Shown: one piece after another, positions 1-5,903 of the stretch
Layout of the letters: each line of letters opens with the position of its first letter
Position numbering within the stretch: the stretch's first letter is position 1
Origin: DASUSF01 sp036375275
Lineage (GTDB): Bacteria; Pseudomonadota; Alphaproteobacteria; Geminicoccales; Geminicoccaceae
NCBI GenBank assembly: GCA_036375275.1
Contig: DASUSF010000139.1
Coordinates: forward strand, 1 to 7,519
Direction of reading: 5' to 3'
Length of the DNA stretch: 7,519 nt
Translations under genes and position numbers: made by a program
Notes under the pieces: model-generated
What the model was told of the DNA's origin: nothing
Seen by the model: the letters and a program-made list of their open reading frames with translations, nothing else
Database searches by the model: none

Positions 1-182
1 TGAGACCACAGCGTCCCTCAGGAGCGGATAAACGGAAGGACATCGGCAGGCTCCGGTATCGGGCCAGGCGACGGCTTCGGTTCTGAGTGGCCGCTCGTCT
101 CCGTCAAGGCGTGACCGGGACAGGAACCTGCATGGCTCCGACTGCCACGTTCAGCGGATCGGAAAGAAGCCGCGGACCGACC

Positions 183-211
183 TTGACAGCCGCCCTCTAT
201 ATGCCTACCTG
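183..211 (+). promoter_or_regulatory. putative sigma70-type promoter of the sulfide operon
   Basis: An exact TTGACA box lies at 183-188. Seventeen bases later, at 206-211, is TACCTG, a poor -10 element that keeps only the first two consensus bases. Weak -10 boxes are common in GC-rich alphaproteobacteria, so the pair is plausible but not certain. The implied transcription start is near 218-219, on the ATG at 219. A palindrome at 198-227 covers the -10 region, which is where a repressor would block RNA polymerase. The -35 match is seen directly; promoter activity is inferred. Confidence 0.45.
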
Positions 212-227
212 CGTAGGTATGCAGATA
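198..227. promoter_or_regulatory. 30-bp imperfect palindrome, probable operator of the ArsR/BigR-type regulator
   Basis: The dyad is centred between 212 and 213. The inner 22 bases (202-223) pair at 9 of 11 positions, and extending to 198-227 gives 12 of 15. The core reads TACCTGCGTAGGTA. It sits at the start of the regulator gene and over the predicted -10 box, the usual arrangement for an autoregulated ArsR-family repressor. I saw no second copy in the window, so the whole co-directional cluster would be controlled from here. Binding by the adjacent regulator is inferred from position and symmetry. The core is more GC-rich than the AT-rich sites I associate with BigR. Confidence 0.6.
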
Positions 228-539
228 AAGGAAATGGAGGCTGCCGCCGAGCAGGTCAGCGAGCTCATGAAGGTGCTCGCCAGCAAGCACCGGCTGCTCG
301 TGCTCTGCCAGATCGTGGAGCGGGAACGATCGGTCGGCGAGCTCGCCCGGCTTCTCGACGTCCGCGAGCCGGCGATGTCGCAGCAGCTGGCGGTCCTCCG
401 CCGGGAAGGGCTCGTTCGCGCCCGGCGCGACGGCCAGACGATCTACTACAGCCTCGCCCGCGACGACGTGCGGCGGCTGATGCAGTTCCTCTACGACACC
501 TACTGCGGCGGCGACGCCGCCCGAGGAGAGCACCGATGA
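219..539 (+). CDS. ArsR-family winged-helix repressor, BigR/SqrR-like persulfide sensor
   Basis: The protein has 106 residues from this start. It has the ArsR fold: an N-terminal dimer helix, a helix-turn-helix around residues 38-66 (recognition helix containing EPAMSQQLAVLRREG), a wing at RARRDGQTIYYSL, and a C-terminal helix. Two cysteines, C30 (in VLCQIV) and C96 (in DTYCGG), lie at the places of the BigR/SqrR pair that forms a disulfide or polysulfide bridge when persulfide rises. The metal-binding ELCVCDL-type motif of arsenic sensors is absent. Predicted role: cytoplasmic repressor of the downstream sulfide genes, released by reactive sulfur. The start is uncertain. ATG 219 falls near the predicted transcription start and could be leaderless; ATG 234 gives 101 residues but has AAGGA only about one base upstream; ATG 201 and ATG 87 give N-terminal extensions the family lacks. 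The stop overlaps the next start (ATGA, 536-539). Confidence 0.85.
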   Translation: MQIKEMEAAAEQVSELMKVLASKHRLLVLCQIVERERSVGELARLLDVREPAMSQQLAVLRREGLVRARRDGQTIYYSLARDDVRRLMQFLYDTYCGGDAARGEHR

Positions 540-1093
540 CCGAGCCGAGGTTGCGCGAGGTCGATCCGAAGACCCTCAAGGACTGGATCGACCAGGACCG
601 GGCGGTCCTCGTCGACATCCGCGAGGCCGACGAGTTCGCCCGCGAGCACATCGAGGGCGCCCGCCTCGCCCCGCTGTCCAGCTTCGATGCGCACGACTTC
701 CGGGGCGATCACGACAGGGTCGGAGTCTTCCATTGCAGCAGCGGCACCCGGACCGCCCAGGCCGCGCCGGAGATCCTGCGCACGGGCTTCGCCGAGGTCT
801 ACGCGCTCAGCGGCGGTCTTCAGGCCTGGAAGAAGGCCGGGCTGCCGGTCAACCGCAACCGCCCGGCGCCGCTTCCCATCATGCGGCAGGTGCAGATCAC
901 GGCCGGCGTGCTGGTCTTGATCGGCGTCGCCCTCGCGGTGCTGGTCTCGCCCTGGTTCATGACGCTCAGCGCCTTCGTCGGCGCCGGCCTCATGCTCGCC
1001 GGCATCACCGGGTTCTGCGGCATGGCGAACCTGCTGGCGCTGATGCCCTGGAACCGGATGCGAGTTCCGGAAGCCGCAGCTGCTCACGGCTGA
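536..1093 (+). CDS. rhodanese domain fused to YgaP-like (DUF2892) membrane domain
   Basis: This 185-residue protein has a single rhodanese domain (about residues 5-108). Its active loop is HCSSGTRT, with catalytic C67 followed by a six-residue-type loop ending in R72, as in YgaP-like sulfurtransferases. It is followed by a membrane domain (about 118-175) with two hydrophobic spans and the family signature GFCGMANLLALMPWN near the C-terminus. The layout matches E. coli YgaP, an inner-membrane rhodanese with its catalytic domain in the cytoplasm. Likely role: accept sulfane sulfur from persulfides and pass it to thiols or cyanide, here next to a dioxygenase that consumes persulfide. GAGGAG at 523-528, seven bases upstream, supports the start, and translation is coupled to the regulator by a 4-base overlap. 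The physiological acceptor cannot be read from the sequence. Confidence 0.88.
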   Translation: MTEPRLREVDPKTLKDWIDQDRAVLVDIREADEFAREHIEGARLAPLSSFDAHDFRGDHDRVGVFHCSSGTRTAQAAPEILRTGFAEVYALSGGLQAWKKAGLPVNRNRPAPLPIMRQVQITAGVLVLIGVALAVLVSPWFMTLSAFVGAGLMLAGITGFCGMANLLALMPWNRMRVPEAAAAHG

Positions 1094-1122
1094 GCCGCAC
1101 GCATCATCGGAGGCACAACCCA

Positions 1123-1989
1123 ATGCAGCCCGACGTCACCGGCTTCTTCGACGAGGCCACCAACACCATCAGCTACGTGGTTGCCGACCCCGCGACCAGG
1201 AAGTGCGCGGTGGTCGACTCCGTCCTCGACTACGACCCCAACTCGGGCCACACGCACAAGGACTCGGCCGATCGCATCATCCAGTTCGTGCGCGAGCACG
1301 GGCTCGAGGTCGAGTGGGTGCTCGAGACCCACGTCCACGCCGACCATCTCTCGGCGGCGCCGTACATCAAGCAGCAGCTCGGCGGCAAGCTCGCGATTGG
1401 GGCCGAGATCGTCACCGTCCAGAACGTCTTCGGCAAGATCTTCAACGCCGGCACCGAGTTCCAGCGCGACGGTCGCCAGTTCGACGTGCTGTTCAAGGAC
1501 GGCGACGCGTTCGAGGTGGGCAGCATCCCGGCGCGGGTCATGCACACCCCCGGCCACACGCCGGCCGACATGACCTACGTCATCGGCGACTCCGCCTTCG
1601 TCGGCGACACGCTGTTCATGCCGGACGCCGGGACGGCGCGGGCCGACTTCCCGGGCGGCGACGCCCGTGAGCTGTTCCGCTCGACCCGCCGCATCCTGAA
1701 CGAGCTGCCGGAAGAGACCCGGCTGTTCATGTGCCACGACTACAAGGCGCCGGGCCGCGACGAGTACCGCTGGGAGACCACCGTCGGCGAGGAGAAGCGC
1801 CACAACATCCACGTGCGCGAGGGCATGTCGGAGGACGAGTTCGTCCTGATGCGCTCCGCGCGCGACAAGACCCTCGGCATGCCGCGCCTGATCCTGCCTT
1901 CGGTGCAGGTCAACATGCGGGCGGGGCAGATGCCGCCGCCCGAGGACAACGGGGTCCGCTACCTGAAGATCCCGGTCGATACTTTCTGA
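1123..1989 (+). CDS. metallo-beta-lactamase-fold hydrolase, persulfide dioxygenase-like (BLH/ETHE1 group)
   Basis: The protein has 288 residues. The metal motif is THVHADHLSA (H70, H72, D74, H75), followed by TPGHTPADM with H145, FVGDTLFMPDAG with D162, and MCHDY with H205. By comparison with ETHE1, whose mononuclear iron uses the first motif histidine plus one later His and Asp, the iron ligands here would be H70, H145 and D162. The GTARADFPGGDARELFRS stretch is typical of the proteobacterial BLH/SDO-like branch found beside BigR-type regulators. Predicted reaction: glutathione persulfide plus O2 plus water to sulfite plus glutathione, in the cytoplasm. The N-terminal DUF442 domain found in BigR-operon BLH proteins is absent; here that domain is fused to the quinone reductase downstream. 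CGGAGG at 1108-1113, nine bases upstream, supports the start. Glyoxalase II-like activity is the main alternative, but context favours persulfide. Confidence 0.86.
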   Translation: MQPDVTGFFDEATNTISYVVADPATRKCAVVDSVLDYDPNSGHTHKDSADRIIQFVREHGLEVEWVLETHVHADHLSAAPYIKQQLGGKLAIGAEIVTVQNVFGKIFNAGTEFQRDGRQFDVLFKDGDAFEVGSIPARVMHTPGHTPADMTYVIGDSAFVGDTLFMPDAGTARADFPGGDARELFRSTRRILNELPEETRLFMCHDYKAPGRDEYRWETTVGEEKRHNIHVREGMSEDEFVLMRSARDKTLGMPRLILPSVQVNMRAGQMPPPEDNGVRYLKIPVDTF

Positions 1990-2015
1990 AGCCAAGCCCC
2001 AAGGAGGACATCGTC

Positions 2016-2222
2016 ATGACCCGCAATGTCGGTAACGTCGACCGCTGGCTCCGCGTGATCGCCGGCGTCGTCTTGCTCGCCCTGGTCGTCGTGCTCGAGA
2101 GCAACGCGCGCTGGCTCGGGCTGATCGGGCTGGTCCCGCTGCTCACGGGCATCGCCGGAACCTGCCCGGCCTACAGCCTGTTCGGCATCCGGACCGGCAA
2201 GGTCGGACACCGGACCGCCTGA
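2016..2222 (+). CDS. small DUF2892 (YgaP-like) inner-membrane protein
   Basis: This 68-residue protein opens MTRNVGNVDRWLRVIAG, the typical N-terminus of stand-alone DUF2892 proteins. It has two hydrophobic spans (about 12-27 and 33-50) and ends with the family signature GTCPAYSLFGIRTGK, which holds its single cysteine. AAGGAGG at 2001-2007, eight bases upstream, marks the start clearly. The family is a frequent partner of rhodanese, persulfide dioxygenase and sulfide:quinone oxidoreductase genes, but its molecular role is not established. It may act as a membrane anchor or sulfur relay through the conserved cysteine. It is a second copy of the domain type carried on the C-terminus of the rhodanese protein, with different residues around the cysteine (TCPAY versus FCGMA). 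Confidence 0.82.
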   Translation: MTRNVGNVDRWLRVIAGVVLLALVVVLESNARWLGLIGLVPLLTGIAGTCPAYSLFGIRTGKVGHRTA

Positions 2223-2231
2223 CGCTTGGGC

Positions 2232-2248
2232 GCCGCTGCGGCAGCGGC
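2232..2248 (+). other. GC hairpin in the intra-operon gap
   Basis: GCCGCTG and CAGCGGC form a perfect 7-bp stem with a CGG loop, ten bases after the DUF2892 stop codon. Flanking GGC and GGCGCC could lengthen it with a bulge. No run of T follows, so it is not a classical intrinsic terminator. It could protect the 3' end of the upstream message or cause partial attenuation. The stem is seen directly; function is inferred. Confidence 0.4.
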
Positions 2249-2256
2249 GGCGCCAT

Positions 2257-2284
2257 CCCACAATCGATCGCCCACAATCGATCG
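2257..2284. repeat. perfect 14-bp tandem duplication
   Basis: The unit CCCACAATCGATCG occurs at 2257-2270 and again, without a gap or mismatch, at 2271-2284. Each unit contains the palindrome CGATCG. Two units directly upstream of a gene could be a paired protein-binding site, but replication slippage is the simpler explanation. Nothing similar was noticed elsewhere in the window. Confidence 0.85.
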
Positions 2285-2290
2285 CGAGGA

Positions 2291-2308
2291 CGCGCGCGCG
2301 GCGCGCGC
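2291..2308. other. alternating CG tract upstream of the quinone reductase RBS
   Basis: Ten bases of alternating CG (2291-2300) are followed by eight of alternating GC (2301-2308), an almost fully alternating pyrimidine-purine tract. The two halves can fold back on each other (CGCGCGC with GCGCGCG). They end two bases before the ribosome binding site GGAGG (2311-2315) of the gene at 2324. An RNA hairpin here could affect ribosome access, or the DNA could adopt a left-handed form under supercoiling. Both effects are inferred. Confidence 0.4.
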
Positions 2309-2323
2309 CCGGAGGCACTCGTC

Positions 2324-4093
2324 ATGAAGATCGCGAGGCTTACCCCCTTCCTCTCGGTGTCGCCCCAGATCGGCGAGGCCGATCTCGGCGTCCTCGCCGC
2401 TCGCGGCTTCCGCGCCGTGGTCAACAACCGTCCGGACGGCGAAGCGGACGACCAGCCGCCGGGCGAGGCGCTCGCGGCGGCCGCTGCACGGGTCGGCCTC
2501 GACTACCGACACGTCCCCGTCGTCTCGGGCAAGGTCACGGATCATGACGTCGCCGCGTTCGCAAAGGCGCTCGCCGAGCTGAAGGGGCCGGTCCTCGCGT
2601 TCTGCCGCTCGGGAACCCGGTCCAGCACGCTCTGGGCGTTGTCGGAGGCCGATCACCTTGCCCCCGATGCCGTGCTCGAGACTGCAAGCGAAGCGGGCTA
2701 CGATCTCTCTGCGCTGCGCCCGCGCCTCGAGGCCCGCTGGCAGGCCGCCGCGACGCCCTCGTCCGCCGGGCGCGTGGTCGAGTTCGGCGTCGGCGGGACC
2801 TACGATGTGGTGATCGTCGGCGGCGGTGCCGCCGGGCTGTCTGCAGCCTCGGGTCTGCTGCGGCGGCGGCCGTCGCTGTCGGTTGCCGTCATCGAGCCGA
2901 GCGAACGCCACTACTACCAGCCTGGCTGGACCCTGGTCGGTGGCGGCGTGTTCGACCGCGCCCGGACCGAGCGGCGGATGGCGACGGTGATGCCGAAGGG
3001 CGTCAAGTGGATCAAGGCCGCCGCCAGCGCCTTCGAGCCCGAGCGCAACCGGGTCGTGCTCGAGGACGGCACCCGCGTCGGCTACCGGGCGCTGGTCGCG
3101 GCGCCGGGGATCGAGCTCGACTGGGACGGGGTCGAGGGGCTCAAGGATACCCTCGGCAGGAACGGCGTCACCTCCAACTACCTGTTCGAGATGGCGCCCT
3201 ACACCTTCGAGCTGGTCCGCACCCTGAAGAGCGGACGGGCGCTCTTCACCCAGCCGCCAATGCCGATCAAGTGCGCCGGGGCGCCGCAGAAGGCGATGTA
3301 CCTCGCCTGCGACCACTGGCTGCGCCATGAGGTCCTGCAGAGCATCGACGTCGAGTTCCACACCGCCACGCCGGTTCTCTTCGGCGTCAAGGACTTCGTG
3401 CCGGCGCTCATGGCCTACGTCGAGAAGTACGGCGCCGGCCTCAACTTCACCTCCAACCTGAAGGTGATCGACGGTCCCGGAAGGACGGCCTGGTTCGAGG
3501 TGAAGAAGGGCGGCGGCGGAGCCGAGACGGTCGAGCGCTCCTTCGACATGATCCATGTCTGTCCGCCGCAGCGGGCACCGGCCCTGATCCGGGGAAGCGC
3601 GCTCGCCGATGCGGCGGGCTGGACCGAGGTCAACCCCGAGACCCTGCAGCACGCCCGCTACGGCAACGCCTTCGGCCTCGGCGACGCATGCTCGGCACCG
3701 AACGCCAAGACGGCGGCCGCCGTGCGCAAGCAGGCCCCGGTCGTCGCCGAGAACGTCCTCGCCGTGCTCGACGGACGTGCGCCCCGCGCGCTGTACGACG
3801 GCTACGGCTCGTGCCCCCTCACCGTCGAGCGCGGTAAGATCGTGCTCGCCGAGTTCGGCTACGGCGGGAGGCTGCTGCCCACCTTCCCATTCATCAAGCC
3901 GACCGAGCCGAGCCGGCTCGCCTGGTTCCTCAAGGAAAAGATGCTGCCGGCGATCTACTTCGAGCTGATGCTCAAGGGCCGCGAGTGGCTGGCGAAGCCA
4001 CAGATCCTACCGCACGAACCTGGCGTGCACGAGGCGCAGGAAGCCTGCGACTACACCGAGCCCGGGCAGCGGGCGGCGGGCGGCGGATCATGA
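2324..4093 (+). CDS. DUF442 phosphatase/rhodanese-like domain fused to type II sulfide:quinone oxidoreductase
   Basis: The protein has 589 residues in two modules. Residues 1 to about 140 form a DUF442 (TIGR01244-type) domain with active loop FCRSGTRS (C94, R99); this CX4R spacing is nearer a rhodanese loop than the CX5R of true tyrosine phosphatases. Residues about 159-560 form a flavoprotein disulfide reductase domain starting TYDVVIVGGGAAGLSAA (FAD-binding GxGxxG at 166-171). Two redox cysteines fit human-type (type II) SQR: C317 in PIKCAGAPQK and C456 in GLGDACSAPNAKTAAA. The C-terminal FPFIKPTEPSRLAWFLKEK stretch is amphipathic and may sit on the membrane. Reaction: sulfide plus quinone gives quinol, with sulfane sulfur delivered to a thiol acceptor. 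The fused DUF442 domain could take that sulfur directly. GGAGG at 2311-2315 sets the start, and the stop overlaps the next gene (ATGA, 4090-4093). This two-domain architecture is known in databases under a bifunctional phosphatase-family/FAD oxidoreductase name. Confidence 0.9.
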   Translation: MKIARLTPFLSVSPQIGEADLGVLAARGFRAVVNNRPDGEADDQPPGEALAAAAARVGLDYRHVPVVSGKVTDHDVAAFAKALAELKGPVLAFCRSGTRSSTLWALSEADHLAPDAVLETASEAGYDLSALRPRLEARWQAAATPSSAGRVVEFGVGGTYDVVIVGGGAAGLSAASGLLRRRPSLSVAVIEPSERHYYQPGWTLVGGGVFDRARTERRMATVMPKGVKWIKAAASAFEPERNRVVLEDGTRVGYRALVAAPGIELDWDGVEGLKDTLGRNGVTSNYLFEMAPYTFELVRTLKSGRALFTQPPMPIKCAGAPQKAMYLACDHWLRHEVLQSIDVEFHTATPVLFGVKDFVPALMAYVEKYGAGLNFTSNLKVIDGPGRTAWFEVKKGGGGAETVERSFDMIHVCPPQRAPALIRGSALADAAGWTEVNPETLQHARYGNAFGLGDACSAPNAKTAAAVRKQAPVVAENVLAVLDGRAPRALYDGYGSCPLTVERGKIVLAEFGYGGRLLPTFPFIKPTEPSRLAWFLKEKMLPAIYFELMLKGREWLAKPQILPHEPGVHEAQEACDYTEPGQRAAGGGS

Positions 4094-5859
4094 GGCTCGC
4101 CCGCGCCGTGCCGGCGCTCGCGTGGCTGGGGGCCTACCGGCGGGGCGACCTCTCGGGCGACCTGGTGGCAGGGACCATCACCGCCATCCTCCTGGTCCCG
4201 CAGGCCATGGCGTATTCCCTCCTCGCCGGCCTGCCGCCCGAGGTCGGGCTCTACGCGAGCATCGCCCCGCCGATCCTCTACGCCCTGTTCGGCAGCAGCC
4301 GGACGATGGCGGTCGGGCCGGTGGCCGTCGCCTCGCTGATGGTCGCCAACGCGCTGGCCGCCATCGCGCCGGCCGGGAGCGCCGAGTACTACGCCGGCGC
4401 GCTCGTGCTCGCCGCCCTGGTCGGCCTGATCCTCACCGCGATGGGTCTCGCCAGGGTCGGCTTCGTCGCGAACTTCCTCAGCCACCCGGTCATGTCCGGC
4501 TTCACCAGCGCCGCCGCCATCGTCATCGCGCTCAGCCAGCTCAAGCACCTTCTCGGCCTCGAGATCCCGTCGGCCCTGCGCACCGACCAGATCCTCACCT
4601 TCGCCCTCGAGCATGCCGCCAGCATCAATCTCGCCGCCCTCGCCATCGGCGGGACGAGCCTCGTGGCCCTGATCCTGATCCGGAGCCGCTTCGCCACGTT
4701 CCTGAGCTGGCTCGGGCTGTCCGAAGGCGTCGTCGGGCCGCTCTCGAAGACCGGCCCGCTGATGGTCGTCGTCCTCGGCACGGCGGCCGCCGCCGCCTTC
4801 GGCCTCGCCCGATCGGCGGGGCTGTCGGTGGTCGGCGGCATCCCGTCCGGCCTGCCGCCGCTGACCGTGCCCGTGCTCGACCTGCCGATGTGGCGCGAGC
4901 TCGCCTCCTCGGCGCTGTTGATCGCGCTGGTCAGCTTCATCGAGAGCATCGCCATCGCCAAGGTGCTGGCCAGCAAGCGGCGGCAGAAGATCGACCCGGA
5001 TCAGGAGCTGATCGGTCTCGGCATCGCCAACCTCGGCGCCGGCTTCACCGGCGGTAGCCCGGTCTGCGGCGGCTTCAGCCGCTCGGTCGTCAACTTCACG
5101 GCCGGGGCCAACACCCAGCTCGCGGCGATCGTCACCGCGTCCCTGATCGCACTGACCGTCCTGTTCTTCACGCCGCTGTTCTATCACCTGCCGCAAGCGG
5201 TGCTCGCCGCGATCATCGTGCTCTCGGTGCTCGGCCTCTTCGACCTCCACACCCTCCGCCAGACCTGGCGCTACGACAAGGCCGACGCCTTCGCCTGGCT
5301 CGCGACCTTCGCCGTCGTCCTGGTCGAGGGCATCGAAGCCGGCCTGATCGCGGGCGTCGCCGTCTCTATCGTCCTTTACCTCTGGCGCACCAGCCGGCCG
5401 CACATGGCCGTGGTCGGCCGGGTCGGCAGCAGCGAGCACTTCCGGAACGTGCTCCGCCACCCCGTCCGGATCTGGCCGAACCTGCTCCTGATCCGGGTCG
5501 ACGAGAGTCTCTACTTCGCCAACACCCGCTATCTCGAGGACCACCTGCTCGCCGCGGTCGCCGAGCAGGAACGGGTCGAGCACGTCGTCCTGATCTGCAG
5601 CGCGGTCAACTTCATCGACGCGAGCGCGCTCGAGTCCCTCGAGAACCTGATCGCGGAGCTACGCAGCGCGGGCGTCACCCTCCACCTCGCCGAGGTCAAA
5701 GGACCGGTCACCGACCGCCTCGCCCGCAGCGATTTCTTCGCAACCCTGGCTCCCGGCCGGATCTTCCTCAGCACCCACGACGCCGTCGGCGCCCTCGCCG
5801 CCGACGCGCCGTCCACCCGCATGCGCCTGCAGACCACGCCCCTCAGACAGGCCGGCTGA
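4090..5859 (+). CDS. SulP-family anion transporter with C-terminal STAS domain
   Basis: The protein has 589 residues. The N-terminal part has the SulP signature DLVAGTITAILLVPQAMAYS followed by LAGLPPEVGLYAS and SSRTMAVGPVAVASL. A long multi-span membrane domain (to about residue 435) includes the conserved GGFSRSVVNFTAGANTQLA segment. A cytoplasmic STAS domain follows (about 460-560), with VNFIDASALESLENL (S512 at the usual phosphorylatable position). SulP proteins carry sulfate, bicarbonate, dicarboxylates or other anions, usually by proton or sodium symport. Sitting directly after a sulfide-oxidising flavoprotein, with translation coupled by a 4-base overlap, it probably handles a sulfur oxyanion such as sulfite or sulfate. 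Direction and substrate cannot be read from the sequence. The ribosome binding site is weak, consistent with coupling. Bicarbonate uptake is the main alternative. Confidence 0.88.
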   Translation: MRLARAVPALAWLGAYRRGDLSGDLVAGTITAILLVPQAMAYSLLAGLPPEVGLYASIAPPILYALFGSSRTMAVGPVAVASLMVANALAAIAPAGSAEYYAGALVLAALVGLILTAMGLARVGFVANFLSHPVMSGFTSAAAIVIALSQLKHLLGLEIPSALRTDQILTFALEHAASINLAALAIGGTSLVALILIRSRFATFLSWLGLSEGVVGPLSKTGPLMVVVLGTAAAAAFGLARSAGLSVVGGIPSGLPPLTVPVLDLPMWRELASSALLIALVSFIESIAIAKVLASKRRQKIDPDQELIGLGIANLGAGFTGGSPVCGGFSRSVVNFTAGANTQLAAIVTASLIALTVLFFTPLFYHLPQAVLAAIIVLSVLGLFDLHTLRQTWRYDKADAFAWLATFAVVLVEGIEAGLIAGVAVSIVLYLWRTSRPHMAVVGRVGSSEHFRNVLRHPVRIWPNLLLIRVDESLYFANTRYLEDHLLAAVAEQERVEHVVLICSAVNFIDASALESLENLIAELRSAGVTLHLAEVKGPVTDRLARSDFFATLAPGRIFLSTHDAVGALAADAPSTRMRLQTTPLRQAG

Positions 5860-5870
5860 TCAGGCCGGCC
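5850..5870 (+). other. 7-bp GC stem-loop spanning the SulP stop codon
   Basis: GGCCGGC (5850-5856) pairs with GCCGGCC (5864-5870) around the loop TGATCAG, which holds the TGA stop. No T-tract follows. It may moderate read-through into, or stabilise message ahead of, the haem-protein gene, whose own strong ribosome binding site begins about 20 bases later. Calling it a terminator would go beyond the evidence. Confidence 0.35.
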
Positions 5871-5903
5871 CCGAGGCAGCAACAGCACCGAAGGAGGAAC
5901 TTG

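Noticed and set aside
87..218. Upstream in-frame starts (87 and 201) for the ArsR-family gene
   Set aside because: They add 6 to 44 residues that the family lacks, the 87 start lies upstream of the predicted promoter and operator, and neither has a convincing ribosome binding site.
733..1122. Long N-terminal extension of the metallo-beta-lactamase gene
   Set aside because: It reads through the rhodanese gene in another frame with low-complexity Arg/Pro/Ala composition. ATG 1123 has a good RBS and matches the family N-terminus.
1084..1995. Long open frame on the minus strand opposite the dioxygenase gene
   Set aside because: A shadow of high-GC coding sequence: Val/Arg/His-rich, no recognisable domain, and fully covered by a well-supported gene.
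2257..2284. Possible CRISPR or att-site interpretation of the 14-bp tandem repeat
   Set aside because: Only two contiguous units without spacers, and no integrase or cas gene nearby.
2171..3652. 493-codon open frame on the minus strand opposite the SQR fusion
   Set aside because: Low-complexity Arg/Gly/Asp/His composition and no motif. The opposite strand carries a clear flavoprotein.
4051..5583. 510-codon open frame on the minus strand opposite the SulP gene
   Set aside because: Mostly Asp/Arg/Gly/Glu-rich antisense translation of hydrophobic codons, with no fold or RBS.
5850..5870. Intrinsic terminator between the SulP and haem-protein genes
   Set aside because: The stem is good but no T-tract follows, and the next gene starts shortly after with a strong RBS.
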